Part shown: positions 28,740 to 39,885 of the stretch, piece after piece
How positions within the stretch are numbered: the stretch's first letter is position 1
How the letters are laid out: each line of letters opens with the position of its first letter
Assembly: GCF_001050515.1 (NCBI RefSeq)
Contig: NZ_CAHS01000015.1
Coordinates: 310,001-374,000, forward strand
Source: Erwinia piriflorinigrans CFBP 5888
GTDB lineage: Bacteria > Pseudomonadota > Gammaproteobacteria > Enterobacterales > Enterobacteriaceae
Length of the DNA: 64,000 bases
Reading direction: 5' to 3'
The notes under the pieces: model-generated
What the model was told of the DNA's origin: nothing
The model's database searches: none
What the model saw: only the letters and a program-made list of their open reading frames with translations
Made by a program: the position numbers and the translations under genes

Positions 28740-29150
28740 TTAGCCCAACGTGTTATTGCCATTATCATCGGTGAAACTCAGCGAGGCCGAGTTGACACAA
28801 AAGCGTTCGCCGGTTGGCTGCGGGCCATCAGGAAATACGTGACCGAGGTGCGCATCACAGCTGCCGCAGCGGATTTCGATACGCTGCATACCGTGGCTGT
28901 CATCCTCAATATAGCGAATAGCCTCCGGGCTGAAAGGCTGATAAAAACTGGGCCAACCGCAACCGGAATCATATTTGGATTCGGACAAAAACAGCGGTAC
29001 ACGGCAAATCAGGCAGTGGTAAATGCCATCGTTTTTGTTATGAAGGAGCTTGCCCGAATAGGGAGGTTCAGTGCCGTGTTCTTGAGTCACGTAGCGCTGC
29101 ATTTCAGTCAGGGTGCTTTCGGATGATGAGGTATTATCTTGTTTAGCCAT
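28740..29150 (-). CDS. msrB: Peptide methionine-R-sulfoxide reductase MsrB
   Basis: It reduces the R epimer of methionine sulfoxide in oxidised proteins. The start at 29150 gives 136 aa beginning MAKQDN, in line with the 137-aa E. coli enzyme. Zinc is bound by CLIC and CGSC. The catalytic cysteine is in [11 protein letters not shown]. The longer ORF (to 29207) lacks homology in its first 19 residues. gapA diverges from the other side of a 340-bp control region. Confidence 0.96.
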   Translation of the reverse strand: MAKQDNTSSSESTLTEMQRYVTQEHGTEPPYSGKLLHNKNDGIYHCLICRVPLFLSESKYDSGCGWPSFYQPFSPEAIRYIEDDSHGMQRIEIRCGSCDAHLGHVFPDGPQPTGERFCVNSASLSFTDDNGNNTLG

Positions 29151-30486
<1,336 letters not shown>

Positions 30487-30557
30487 GCGCTCCGCCGCAA
30501 AACGGAAACGGCTTCAGGCAGTTTCAAGTTTAAAGGCTGGATGTGAAACGAATCGGA

Positions 30558-30582
30558 GGGCGACGCAGGTCGCCCTTTTTTT
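30558..30582 (+). terminator. gapA terminator
   Basis: A perfect 7-bp GC stem (30558-30564 with 30569-30575, loop GCAG) is followed by seven T, about 70 bp after the gapA stop. It lies just before the yeaD start, so readthrough may supply yeaD. Confidence 0.92.
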
Positions 30583-30608
30583 ATCGCTCATTTTCAAAAG
30601 GCAAACCT

Positions 30609-31487
30609 GTGAACGAGAAACTCTTTACCCTGCCGGTGATCCACCAGTTAACCCCCTGGCTTTCACAGCGTCAGATGGGAGAGCTGCCGGTTATCGTCAT
30701 CACTCACCCTAAGGTCCGCGCAGCCGTCACTTTGCAAGGTGCTCAGCTGGTGGCCTGGCAGCCAGCCGGAGAGCAACCCGTCATCTGGGTAAGCGATAAA
30801 ACGCCCTGGGCCGATGGTAAAGCCATTCGTGGCGGCATCCCTGTTTGTTGGCCCTGGTTTGGCCCGGCCGGAGAACCCGCACACGGTTTCGCCCGTAACC
30901 TGCCGTGGAAGCTTTCCGCACACGATGAAAACGAACGGTGCGTCATGCTGACGCTGGTACTGGAAAGCAATGAGAAAACCAGGAAGTTATGGCCACATGA
31001 CTTTACCCTGTTTGCCCGATTCCGCTTCGGCGAACGCTGTGAAATTGAGCTGGAAGCACATGGTGAATTTGAAGCAACCGCCGCCCTGCACAGTTACTTT
31101 GCCGTGGCTGATATCGCGGGCGTATCCGTCAGCGGCCTCGGGCCGAGCTATATCGATAAAGTGAACAATGGCGTCACGGGAACGTCAGAGAACGGCACAC
31201 AGACCTATGCGCAGCGGACGGATCGCATCTTCACCGAGCCTACAGATTGCAGCATCATTGACGATAAGGCAGGACAGCGAACAATTGAAGTGCACCACCA
31301 CCATCATAGTGACGTTGTCACCTGGAATCCTGGGGCAGAGCTGTCTTGCAGCATGGCAGATATGGCCAATGAAGGGTATAAAACGATGGTTTGCGTGGAA
31401 ACGGCGCATATCAGTCAACCCATGAAAAGCGCCGACGATCGGCCTGCCCGACTGGCAACCACCCTTCTGGTGCGTAGCAAAAAGTGA
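30609..31487 (+). CDS. yeaD: Aldose 1-epimerase family (D-hexose-6-phosphate mutarotase) YeaD
   Basis: This galactose-mutarotase-fold enzyme interconverts anomers of hexose-6-phosphates. The GTG at 30609 is chosen because AAAAGG lies just upstream and the product (292 aa, starting with the residues NEKLFTLPVI after Met) aligns with E. coli YeaD (294 aa). The only ATG in frame, at 30543, falls before the gapA terminator. Conserved stretches are RGGIPVCWPWFGP, AHGFARNLPW and HGEFE. It follows gapA as in E. coli. Confidence 0.9.
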   Translation: MNEKLFTLPVIHQLTPWLSQRQMGELPVIVITHPKVRAAVTLQGAQLVAWQPAGEQPVIWVSDKTPWADGKAIRGGIPVCWPWFGPAGEPAHGFARNLPWKLSAHDENERCVMLTLVLESNEKTRKLWPHDFTLFARFRFGERCEIELEAHGEFEATAALHSYFAVADIAGVSVSGLGPSYIDKVNNGVTGTSENGTQTYAQRTDRIFTEPTDCSIIDDKAGQRTIEVHHHHHSDVVTWNPGAELSCSMADMANEGYKTMVCVETAHISQPMKSADDRPARLATTLLVRSKK

Positions 31488-31576
31488 GTTTGACCGGGGC
31501 GTTTAACACATTAAAAGACGCCCAATGCGTCACCGACTCCGCCCTGTTTTAGGGCATAACCAGAGTGTAATAGAAG

Positions 31577-31601
31577 CCTATGCCCTGAATCAGGGCATAG
31601 G
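31577..31601. terminator. Inverted repeat between convergent yeaD and mipA
   Basis: A perfect 11-bp stem with a 3-nt loop (31577-31587 with 31591-31601) lies immediately before the mipA stop. It is a likely shared terminator for the convergent pair. Confidence 0.65.
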
Positions 31602-31608
31602 TGCCGGG

Positions 31609-32358
31609 TCAGAATGTGTAACTCACCCCGGTCATTAGCAGCATTTGTGCATTATTATCGACCATCGGACTGTCTTTAATATCCCCGCCAAGCCTTGAAT
31701 AGCGCCCGGACAACGTTGCATTCCAGTTATCATCGATCTTCCAGCCTGCGCTGAGTTCAAGATAAGGGCTCCAGCTGCTATCTGGCCGGTAGCTGCTAAG
31801 ACCGCTGCGGCGAGATTCATCCGAGTTGATGCCGTAATAATAGCGGTTCTGATTCGCACTGTTCCATAAAGCACCGATGCCAGGCGTCAGGCTGAACTGG
31901 CCAAATTCAAAGCGATAAAGATAGGCCACATCCCAGATAATGCCGTTACTGTTATTAAGCATATCGCCCACCAGCGCGGTGCGCATAATGCCCCAGTCTG
32001 CCGTATGGCGATATGCAAGGCCGCCCATTACCGTCATACGACGCTTATTCAGCGACTTCATATCGCTATCGTCGACATCATCAGGATCAAAATTTTGCGG
32101 TGAACCTAACACGGTCAGTGATAGCTGATCCTGTTGGTCTTTCCACAGGTAGTATCCCGCCTGCAGGCTATGAATATAGAAGCTGTCCCCCTCATAGTTG
32201 ATAACAGGGAATGGATAATAGCGATCCTGTCCGCTTTTATACGGACTTTGACTGTAAAGCAGGCCCGCTCCCAACGTTAAGGGATTGGCCTGGGCCATTG
32301 AAGCGATAAAATAACAGGGTAAAAAAGCAGAAAGCGCGGTAACTTTGAAATAGTTCAC
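31609..32358 (-). CDS. mipA: MipA/OmpV-family outer-membrane protein
   Basis: This 249-aa beta-barrel protein starts with a signal peptide (hydrophobic core and AQA-N cleavage near residue 24). It alternates polar and aromatic residues and ends in TGVSYTF, the terminal phenylalanine typical of outer-membrane barrels. E. coli MipA scaffolds the lytic transglycosylase MltA with PBP1B; OmpV relatives act as porin-like antigens. Position between yeaD and yeaG matches E. coli except that yeaE is missing. Confidence 0.88.
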   Translation of the reverse strand: MNYFKVTALSAFLPCYFIASMAQANPLTLGAGLLYSQSPYKSGQDRYYPFPVINYEGDSFYIHSLQAGYYLWKDQQDQLSLTVLGSPQNFDPDDVDDSDMKSLNKRRMTVMGGLAYRHTADWGIMRTALVGDMLNNSNGIIWDVAYLYRFEFGQFSLTPGIGALWNSANQNRYYYGINSDESRRSGLSSYRPDSSWSPYLELSAGWKIDDNWNATLSGRYSRLGGDIKDSPMVDNNAQMLLMTGVSYTF

Positions 32359-32904
32359 AATTTATTCAATCCATAAATATAACAATCAGCCTGATATTTT
32401 AGGCATGAAGTGTTCTGTAAGTCACAAAATCACCCAAACTTTAGCACTCATAATCCATACTGAGCAATTCAGGGGGGAGGCAGAAGTTCAGAATGCGGGC
32501 AACAGGCCGTTCAAGGCCGGGGTGAACAAGGCGAGTCCTTAGCTACATTCTAACTTTGCTACTGAAATTTCTTTGAAAACAGGCACTACATTAGGAAATT
32601 TTCTGAATGCGCTCTACGCTTAATAATGAACCTCCCAGTTTATCGAGCAGAGCAACCACAATTTTTTTAAAGCAGGCCGTAAATCGACACCAGGTTGGCA
32701 TAAGGGTTGCTGTACTCAGATATAAATTCTTCAGGAGTCGTTATCTCTTCAGCTCCTGCTACCAGTGCTATACCCAAGTAATTCGAGTTACAGGAAGGCA
32801 GTTGACAGGTGAGGCCCGATGAGTTGACGCCGGGTTATCAACGACAGCCATCTCCCTGCAGCACGGACTATGACCGGTATAAAACCGAAAGGACGGGCAT
32901 CGCC
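32359..32904 (+). promoter_or_regulatory. Long control region upstream of yeaG
   Basis: This 546-bp gap between divergent mipA and yeaG has no convincing ORF; the 71-codon frame at 32607-32822 looks random. In E. coli yeaGH transcription depends on RpoS and, under nitrogen stress, on sigma-54 and NtrC, so a long upstream region is expected. I could not locate an unambiguous sigma-54 or RpoS promoter by eye. Confidence 0.4.
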
Positions 32905-34839
32905 ATGAATATATTCGATCACTATCGTCAGCGTTATGAAGCTGCCAAGGACGAAGAGTTCACACTGCAGGAGTTCCTGACCGTATGCCGCCAGGATCGC
33001 AGTGCATACGCCAATGCGGCGGAACGACTGTTAATGGCCATTGGTGAACCAGTAATGGTTGATACCGCTCTTGAGCCTCGCCTTTCACGGCTTTTCTCAA
33101 ACCGCGTAGTCGCACGCTACCCGGCGTTCGAAGAATTTTATGGCATGGAAGAAGCTATCGAGCAGATCGTCGCCTACCTCAAACATGCTGCGCAGGGGCT
33201 TGAAGAGAAGAAGCAAATCCTCTATCTGCTGGGGCCGGTTGGCGGGGGTAAATCCTCTCTTGCTGAACGGCTGAAATCACTGATGCAGCGCGTGCCCATC
33301 TACATACTCACCGCCGACGGTGAACGCAGCCCGGTAAACGATCATCCTCTGTGCCTGTTTAACCCTCATGAGGATGCCCATATCCTTAATAAAGAGTATG
33401 GCGTGCCCCGCCGTTATCTTGGCACCATCATGTCGCCTTGGGCCGCCAAACGCCTGAACGACTTCGGTGGTGATATCACCCGCTTCAAAGTGGTGAAGGT
33501 CTGGCCGTCGATACTGGAACAGGTTGCCATCGCCAAAACTGAACCTGGCGATGAAAATAACCAGGACATCTCGGCGCTGGTGGGTAAAGTCGATATCCGT
33601 AAGCTTGAGAACCACGCGCAGAACGATCCGGATGCTTATGGCTATTCTGGCGCGTTATGCCGGGCAAACCAGGGGATTATGGAATTCGTTGAGATGTTTA
33701 AAGCCCCTATCAAGGTGCTGCATCCGCTGCTTACCGCCACTCAGGAAGGTAACTATAACGGCACGGAAGGCATCTCTGCTCTGCCTTTCAACGGTATTAT
33801 TCTGGCGCACTCTAATGAATCAGAATGGGTCACGTTCCGTAACAACAAAAATAATGAAGCCTTCCTTGACCGTGTTTACATTGTCAAAGTGCCGTACTGC
33901 CTGCGCGTGTCTGAAGAGATGAAAATCTATGAAAAACTGCTGGTGAACAGTGAGCTGGCGCATGCGCCCTGTGCGCCAGGCACACTGGAAACGCTGGCCC
34001 GCTTCTCCATCCTGTCACGCCTGAAAGAGCCTGAAAACTCCAGTACCTATTCAAAAATGCGCGTCTATGATGGTGAGAGCCTGAAGGATACCGATCCTAA
34101 ATCGAAATCCTATCAGGAGTATCGTGACTACGCTGGCGTCGACGAAGGGATGAACGGACTGTCTACGCGTTTTGCCTTTAAAATCCTTTCGCGCGTGTTT
34201 AATTTCGACCATGCCGAAGTGGCTGCCAACCCGGTCCATCTGTTCTACGTGCTGGAACAGCAGATCGATCGTGAGCAGTTCCCACAGGAACAGGCAGAAA
34301 AATACCTTGAATTCCTGAAAGGCTATCTGATCCCCAAATATGCCGAGTTTATCGGTAAAGAGATACAAACGGCTTATCTCGAGTCCTATTCAGAATATGG
34401 ACAGAACATTTTCGACCGTTATGTCTCTTATGCTGACTTCTGGATCCAGGATCAGGAGTATCGCGATCCGGATACCGGCCAGCTGTTTGACCGCGAAGCG
34501 TTAAACGCAGAGCTGGAGAAAATAGAGAAACCGGCTGGGATCAGTAATCCCAAGGACTTCCGCAACGAAATCGTCAACTTTGTGCTGCGAGCACGCGCTC
34601 ATAACAGTGGACGCAATCCTAACTGGACCAGTTACGAAAAGCTGCGCACCGTGATTGAGAAAAAAATGTTTTCAAATACGGAGGAGCTGCTGCCCGTCAT
34701 TTCGTTTAACGCTAAGACGTCCAGCGACGAGCAGAAAAAGCACGATGACTTCGTCGACCGAATGATGGAGAAAGGTTATACCCGCAAACAAGTTCGCCTG
34801 CTGTGCGAATGGTATTTGCGCGTAAGAAAATCGTCCTGA
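32905..34839 (+). CDS. yeaG: PrkA-type serine protein kinase YeaG
   Basis: This stress-induced protein has an N-terminal AAA+ module (Walker A GPVGGGKSS, about residues 110-118) and a C-terminal kinase-like domain of the PrkA family. The ATG at 32905, after GGACGG, gives 644 aa, the exact E. coli length. It acts with YeaH and often with SpoVR-type YcgB in stationary-phase and nitrogen-starvation adaptation. yeaH starts 72 bp downstream and is co-transcribed. ycgB is also in this window, about 14 kb away. Confidence 0.96.
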   Translation: MNIFDHYRQRYEAAKDEEFTLQEFLTVCRQDRSAYANAAERLLMAIGEPVMVDTALEPRLSRLFSNRVVARYPAFEEFYGMEEAIEQIVAYLKHAAQGLEEKKQILYLLGPVGGGKSSLAERLKSLMQRVPIYILTADGERSPVNDHPLCLFNPHEDAHILNKEYGVPRRYLGTIMSPWAAKRLNDFGGDITRFKVVKVWPSILEQVAIAKTEPGDENNQDISALVGKVDIRKLENHAQNDPDAYGYSGALCRANQGIMEFVEMFKAPIKVLHPLLTATQEGNYNGTEGISALPFNGIILAHSNESEWVTFRNNKNNEAFLDRVYIVKVPYCLRVSEEMKIYEKLLVNSELAHAPCAPGTLETLARFSILSRLKEPENSSTYSKMRVYDGESLKDTDPKSKSYQEYRDYAGVDEGMNGLSTRFAFKILSRVFNFDHAEVAANPVHLFYVLEQQIDREQFPQEQAEKYLEFLKGYLIPKYAEFIGKEIQTAYLESYSEYGQNIFDRYVSYADFWIQDQEYRDPDTGQLFDREALNAELEKIEKPAGISNPKDFRNEIVNFVLRARAHNSGRNPNWTSYEKLRTVIEKKMFSNTEELLPVISFNAKTSSDEQKKHDDFVDRMMEKGYTRKQVRLLCEWYLRVRKSS

Positions 34840-34911
34840 TTCCGGCAGTCGCATCCAGCCGGGAAAAGGGTGTAAACCCCTTCCCGGCTTGCAACCATGT
34901 TTGGGGGAGCT

Positions 34912-36189
34912 ATGGCCTATTTTATCGATCGGCGTCTTAACGGCAAAAACAAAAGCGCGGTCAATCGTCAGCGTTTTTTGCGCCGTTACAAGTCGCAAAT
35001 TAAACAGTCGATCGCCGAGGCCATCAATAAGCGTTCGGTTACCGACATTGAGAGCGGCGAATCGGTCTCAATACCCATCGAAGATATTAATGAACCCAGT
35101 TTCCACCAGGGGCGTGGTGGAGAGCGCTATCGCGTCCATCCGGGCAACGATCATTTTGTTCAGAATGACCGGGTTGACCGTCCTGCGGGAGGCGGCGCTG
35201 GCGGAAGTGGTCAGGGCAACGCAGGAAATGATGGTGAAGGAGAGGATGAATTCGTTTTCAATATTTCTAAAGACGAATATCTCGACCTGCTATTCGAGGA
35301 TTTAGCACTGCCGAACTTGAAGAAAAATCAGCATCGACAGCTTAATGAATATAAGTCTCATCGTGCAGGCTACACCGCTAACGGCGTGCCGGCCAACATC
35401 AGCGTAGTTCGCTCATTACAGAATTCGCTGGCACGGCGCACCGCCATGACGTCAGCTAAACGGCGTCAGCTGGCTGAACTGGAAGAAAATCTGCTGCGGG
35501 TGGAAAACAGCGAACCCGCCCAACTCCTCGAAGAGCAGCGTCTGCGTAATGAAATCGCGGATTTGCGCGCGCGGATCAAGCGCGTCCCCTTTATTGATAC
35601 CTTCGATTTGCGTTACAAAAACTTTGAAAAGCGTGCTGAACCTTCCAGCCAGGCAGTGATGTTCTGCCTGATGGACGTCTCCGGATCGATGGATCAGCCC
35701 ACCAAAGACATGGCCAAGCGTTTCTATATTCTGCTCTACCTGTTTTTAAGCAGAACCTACAAAAACGTCGACGTGGTGTATATACGCCATCATACCCAGG
35801 CGAAGGAAGTTGATGAGCAGGAGTTCTTTTATTCACAGGAAACTGGCGGCACCATCGTTTCCAGCGCGCTAAAACTTATGGATGAAGTCGTGAAAGAGCG
35901 TTACGACCCGGCGCGATGGAATATCTATGCCGCACAGGCGTCTGATGGCGATAACTGGGCTGATGACTCTCCACTGTGCCATGAAATTCTGTCCAAACAG
36001 ATTCTGCCCGTGGTGCGTTACTACAGCTACATTGAGATTACCCGGCGCGCCCATCAAACCCTGTGGCGTGAATATGAACATCTTCAGACCTCCTTTAGTA
36101 ATTTTGCCATACAGCATATTCGCGAACCGGAGGATATTTATCCGGTGTTCCGCGCATTGTTCAAAAAACAGGTCGAAGAGAATTACTAG
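34912..36189 (+). CDS. yeaH: YeaH, von Willebrand A-like partner of YeaG
   Basis: This 425-aa DUF444/UPF0229 protein begins [15 protein letters not shown], aligned with E. coli YeaH, after the strong site GGGGGAG. A Gly-rich linker (about residues 85-115) separates the basic N-terminus from a VWA-like domain with the MIDAS motif MDVSGSMDQ (about residue 253). It is thought to work with the YeaG kinase. The stop is directly followed, after 1 bp, by the convergent lysR stop. Confidence 0.95.
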   Translation: MAYFIDRRLNGKNKSAVNRQRFLRRYKSQIKQSIAEAINKRSVTDIESGESVSIPIEDINEPSFHQGRGGERYRVHPGNDHFVQNDRVDRPAGGGAGGSGQGNAGNDGEGEDEFVFNISKDEYLDLLFEDLALPNLKKNQHRQLNEYKSHRAGYTANGVPANISVVRSLQNSLARRTAMTSAKRRQLAELEENLLRVENSEPAQLLEEQRLRNEIADLRARIKRVPFIDTFDLRYKNFEKRAEPSSQAVMFCLMDVSGSMDQPTKDMAKRFYILLYLFLSRTYKNVDVVYIRHHTQAKEVDEQEFFYSQETGGTIVSSALKLMDEVVKERYDPARWNIYAAQASDGDNWADDSPLCHEILSKQILPVVRYYSYIEITRRAHQTLWREYEHLQTSFSNFAIQHIREPEDIYPVFRALFKKQVEENY

Positions 36190-36190
36190 A

Positions 36191-37150
36191 CTACCCTGCC
36201 TCGGCCGACGCTCCGTCGGTCGGGGTGCTGTTCTGGCCAGGGTTGCTCAGGGGTGTTTTCGCCCACTCCCTGACGGCGTCACAGAACAGCTTGAGCGCTA
36301 ACGGCTGATGGCGATTAACCGGGTAATACAGACAGACTCGGCTCACAGAAGGACTCCACTCGGGTAGAACCTGAACCAGACGTCCATCGCGGAGATGTTG
36401 ATAAACGTGGTAATCGGGCACCCAGGCAATACCAATACCCGCCAGCGCTGCATCCACCATCAAATTAGTATTTCCCAACGTCATGGGGCCGTTGACGTTC
36501 ACATTAGTACTGCGCCCGCGATATTCCAAATCCCAATGGTAAAGCGCTCCGCTGAGAAAACGAAAGCGTATGCATTGATGATTTCTGAGATCGTCCGGCG
36601 TCATCGGATTACCATGCTTTGCCAGGTAATCCGGTGACGCCACGGCAGCAATACGGATCGCTTCCGGGCCAAACGGGATCGCCACCATATCCAGTGGAAC
36701 ATCCTCCAGCAGACGAATACCGGCATTGAACCCATCCGCCACGATATCGACGTAACGCGTATCCACCACAAATTCGACATGGATATCCGGGTAGGTTTTG
36801 AAAAAATCGGGCAGCATATGCTGGATAAGTGGCCTTGCGCCGGCTTCCGCCGCGCTGATCCTGATGGTACCTGAAGGCCGATCCCTGGAAGAGTTGACTT
36901 CATGGATGGCTTGTTCCAGTTCATTAATTGCTGGTGCAGCGCGCCTGAAAAGCTGCGCGCCTGCCTCCGTCAGTGCCACGGATCTCGTGGTGCGGATAAA
37001 TAACTGCATGCCCATTCGCGCTTCAAGCTTACGAATCGAATGGCTTAAAGCCGAGGTCGATACCCCTAATTCACGTGCCGATGCACTGAAATTGAGCTGC
37101 TCGGCCAGGGAGATAAAGACACTTAGCTCAGGTAAGGTGATCCGTGACAT
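36191..37150 (-). CDS. LysR-family transcriptional regulator
   Basis: This 319-aa regulator has an N-terminal winged HTH (residues 1-60; LNFSASARELGVSTSALSHSIRKLEARMG is the recognition region) and a C-terminal substrate-binding domain. It resembles the CrgA/AaeR-type subgroup that often controls a divergent oxidoreductase gene. It is transcribed away from the SDR gene across a 172-bp region with a palindrome at 37200-37218. The likely role is ligand-responsive control of the SDR-hydrolase-cupin-CMD genes and of itself. The inducer is unknown. Confidence 0.9.
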   Translation of the reverse strand: MSRITLPELSVFISLAEQLNFSASARELGVSTSALSHSIRKLEARMGMQLFIRTTRSVALTEAGAQLFRRAAPAINELEQAIHEVNSSRDRPSGTIRISAAEAGARPLIQHMLPDFFKTYPDIHVEFVVDTRYVDIVADGFNAGIRLLEDVPLDMVAIPFGPEAIRIAAVASPDYLAKHGNPMTPDDLRNHQCIRFRFLSGALYHWDLEYRGRSTNVNVNGPMTLGNTNLMVDAALAGIGIAWVPDYHVYQHLRDGRLVQVLPEWSPSVSRVCLYYPVNRHQPLALKLFCDAVREWAKTPLSNPGQNSTPTDGASAEAG

Positions 37151-37199
37151 TGTTCCGGGTTCTCTCGCTATTTTGCTGCAAGGCTCAAGTTAACCCTAT

Positions 37200-37218
37200 T
37201 GTTGAATATTGTTCAACA
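37200..37218. promoter_or_regulatory. Palindrome in the LysR/SDR intergenic region, candidate operator
   Basis: TGTTGAA-N5-TTCAACA is a perfect 7-bp inverted repeat containing a T-N11-A core, the format of LysR-type binding sites. It lies 50 bp from the lysR start, between the divergent genes. Assignment as the operator of the adjacent regulator is inference. Confidence 0.55.
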
Positions 37219-37322
37219 CATCATCAATCATTCTGCTGATTGTCAGAAATTATTAATCAATTATAGTTTGAAGGCATCCACAACTGCTGCAAATCAGACG
37301 ATAAAAGAAAGAGGACATTCTC

Positions 37323-38168
37323 ATGAAGCAAAAACAGCGCAACTGGCTGATAACAGGATGTTCATCAGGACTGGGATATGCTCTGGCCGACTATCTGATC
37401 GCCAACGGTGATCAAGTCTTTGCGACGGCAAGAAATGCAGACAGCCTGTCTAAACTGACACAAGGTCACGATAACGCCCATGCCATCACGCTGGATGTGA
37501 CCCGTCAGTCGGATATTCAGGCCGCGGTGGAATTCGTCGAGCAGCACGGCGGTGTGGACGTGCTGGTCAATAATGCCGGCTATGGGTACATTGCCGCGAT
37601 TGAAGAGGCGGATGAGGATGACTACCGAAAATTATTTGAAACTAACGTTTTTGCTCCTATTGCACTGACCCGTGCTGTGCTTCCGGGCATGAGAAAAAGG
37701 GGCTTGGGGCATATCGTTAACATATCTTCCATCGGTGGAATGATTGGCAACCCTGGATCTGGCTACTATGCCGCTACGAAATTTGGCCTCATAGGCTTTT
37801 CGGAATCATTGTCCAATGAAGTTGTTCCCCTAGGGCTGGGAGTCACCGTCGTGCTGCCGGGGCCGTTCCGTACTGACTGGGCCGGTCGTTCTCTCCAGAT
37901 GGCTAAGCATCCTGTCGCTGCCTACAAAGAAACCGTACACGACCGTGTTAAATATATGAATATGCACAGTGGTCAACAGCCCGGAGACCCAGCCCGGGCA
38001 GCAAAAGCGATTGTCACTGCGCTCAACAGTTCCACACCACCGCTCCATCTGGTACTCGGTAAACCCGGGCTGAAGATGGTGCGGGAAAAACTCACCACGC
38101 TCGACACCGAATTTAAACAGTGGGCCGATTTGTCTCTGAGCGCTGATTACCCTGAATGCGATCGCTAA
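37323..38168 (+). CDS. Short-chain dehydrogenase/reductase
   Basis: This 281-aa classical SDR has the cofactor motif TGCSSGLG (residues 11-18), NNAGYG (83-88), active-site serine in NISSIGG (about 136) and YxxxK at Y149/K153. The specific substrate is unknown. AGAGGACATTC precedes the ATG. It is divergent from the LysR gene and heads a cassette with a hydrolase, a cupin and a CMD protein. Similar SDRs are listed as oxidoreductases acting on small carbonyl compounds. Confidence 0.88.
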   Translation: MKQKQRNWLITGCSSGLGYALADYLIANGDQVFATARNADSLSKLTQGHDNAHAITLDVTRQSDIQAAVEFVEQHGGVDVLVNNAGYGYIAAIEEADEDDYRKLFETNVFAPIALTRAVLPGMRKRGLGHIVNISSIGGMIGNPGSGYYAATKFGLIGFSESLSNEVVPLGLGVTVVLPGPFRTDWAGRSLQMAKHPVAAYKETVHDRVKYMNMHSGQQPGDPARAAKAIVTALNSSTPPLHLVLGKPGLKMVREKLTTLDTEFKQWADLSLSADYPECDR

Positions 38169-38295
38169 TCTTGAGTTCATATTAGCAACATCTTATTCCA
38201 TTATTTATTGAAACAGTAAACAGGCCATGTTGCGGCACCAGCGATGTCGGTGAAACGCGCTGCCGTGCAGATTTTAATTGATTAGAGGTGGACTC

Positions 38296-39357
38296 ATGAA
38301 TTCGAAAAGCATTATTTCAACCCTCATTTTATCGACTGCTATAATAATGACAGGCGATGTTATTGCCGCTGATTATAAAAAAAATCCATTTACCCTCGCC
38401 TACGAGGGTGCCATTACAAAAAATGAAGCGGGCAAGGTCAATATCCATACGGTTCATTATAAAGTTAACGGTATAGATATTGCTGCCAATGTCTATACGC
38501 CTGCAAACTATAATCCTGAAAAAAAATATCCGGCAATCGTTGTGGCGCATCCTAATGGCGGCGTGAAAGAACAGGTGGCCGGGTTGTATGCTCAGCGTCT
38601 GGCTGAGAAGGGATATATTGCCGTGACGGCGGACGCCGCTTATCAGGGAGCAAGCGGCGGGGAGCCACGTAACACGGATAAACCTTTCAATCGTATCAAC
38701 GATATTCATGGGATGATCGATTTTATCGAGACTTATCCCGGTGCTGACAGTACGCGCATTGGTGCATTAGGCATTTGCGGCGGTGGCGGTTATACCCTGG
38801 CGGCAGTACAAAGTGATAAACGTGTCAAAGCCGTTGCCACGGTAAGTATGTTTAATAGTGGGCTTGTCCGTCGTAATGGGTTGCAGGATAGCCAAATCGA
38901 TACCATTCAACAACGCTTACAGCAGGCCAGCGCGGCTAGTACATCAGATTTTAAGGGTGATGTGCAATATAGCGCCGATGTCGATTTGAAAAATCTGTCC
39001 AGTGAAGAAATAGCGAAAATGCCGGCTGGCTTGTACCGCGAAGGCTTCGAGTATTATGGGAAAACGCACTACCATCCCAATTCCACACCCCGATACACCA
39101 CCAGCAGCTTAATGGATTTGATGACGTTTGACGCCACCGACCATATTAACCTTATTCAACAGCCCTTATTGATGATTGCTGGTTCCAAGGCTGACACCTT
39201 ATATATGACCGAACAGGCTTTTGCCAAAGCGACAGGAACGAAAGATAAGAAAATGGTGAAAATCAATGGCGCAAGTCATATCGAAACCTACTGGAAACAG
39301 CCCTATGTGAATGAAATTTCCGAGGACCTGATCGGTTTTTATCATAAAGAATTATGA
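38296..39357 (+). CDS. Exported alpha/beta hydrolase with cysteine nucleophile
   Basis: This 353-aa protein has a signal peptide (MNSKSIISTLILSTAIIM, cleavage near IAA at 23-25) and an alpha/beta-hydrolase fold of the dienelactone-hydrolase/YcjY kind. The nucleophile elbow reads GICGGG, placing Cys161 where most relatives have serine; D300 (GSKAD) and H328 (GASHIE) complete the triad. The ATG at 38296 is preferred because GAGGTGG lies just upstream. It follows the SDR gene by 127 bp and precedes the cupin gene by 48 bp. The substrate is unknown. An esterase or lactonase acting in the periplasm is plausible. Confidence 0.85.
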   Translation: MNSKSIISTLILSTAIIMTGDVIAADYKKNPFTLAYEGAITKNEAGKVNIHTVHYKVNGIDIAANVYTPANYNPEKKYPAIVVAHPNGGVKEQVAGLYAQRLAEKGYIAVTADAAYQGASGGEPRNTDKPFNRINDIHGMIDFIETYPGADSTRIGALGICGGGGYTLAAVQSDKRVKAVATVSMFNSGLVRRNGLQDSQIDTIQQRLQQASAASTSDFKGDVQYSADVDLKNLSSEEIAKMPAGLYREGFEYYGKTHYHPNSTPRYTTSSLMDLMTFDATDHINLIQQPLLMIAGSKADTLYMTEQAFAKATGTKDKKMVKINGASHIETYWKQPYVNEISEDLIGFYHKEL

Positions 39358-39405
39358 TCCTGATACGGTCTGCATCTTATTTTTTTGACTAAAAAGGCGC
39401 TTTCA

Positions 39406-39885
39406 ATGACAGGAAAAAGAATCTATTTAGGACTGTTATTGTCTCTTAATGCCGTTTCCTCATCGGCAGACCCGCTAAACGACTGCGTACCCGTCAATCC
39501 AGCCGTAACCCGCAATGCGGTTTATGGCTCGTCTGATAATTTTAGCGGACGCGTTCGTGTTGAAGCGTTATTTGCGGCAGATCACGACATCAGCGTTTCT
39601 GCCGCCTGTGTCACTTTCGAACCGGGTGCACGCTCAGCATGGCATACGCACCCGGCTGGGCAGCGACTGATCGTCACCTCCGGTATAGGCCTTACTCAGC
39701 AAGAGGGGCAGCCTGTGCGGGTTATTCGCCCAGGTGACGTCGTGTCTTGTCCGCCGGGAGTCAGACATTGGCACGGGGCTGCGCCCGGCAGCGCCATGAC
39801 GCATCTGGCGATAACCGGTGTGGTCAATGGAAAGAGCGTTAAATGGATGGAAAAGGTAAACGATGAACAATACAACGCGCATTAA
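39406..39885 (+). CDS. Exported cupin-domain protein
   Basis: This 159-aa protein has an N-terminal signal peptide (core [12 protein letters not shown]) and one cupin barrel. The metal-binding histidines are in WHTHPAGQ (motif 1) and [18 protein letters not shown] (motif 2). The ATG at 39406, after AAAGG, is preferred to the upstream TTG. Its 3' end overlaps the next gene by 23 bp, so translation is coupled. Cupin and CMD proteins often occur side by side, sometimes fused; the reaction is not known. Confidence 0.85.
   Translation: MTGKRIYLGLLLSLNAVSSSADPLNDCVPVNPAVTRNAVYGSSDNFSGRVRVEALFAADHDISVSAACVTFEPGARSAWHTHPAGQRLIVTSGIGLTQQEGQPVRVIRPGDVVSCPPGVRHWHGAAPGSAMTHLAITGVVNGKSVKWMEKVNDEQYNAH

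Noticed and set aside
32607-32822. 71-codon ORF upstream of yeaG
   Set aside because: Random-looking composition in a known long control region; no homology recognised.
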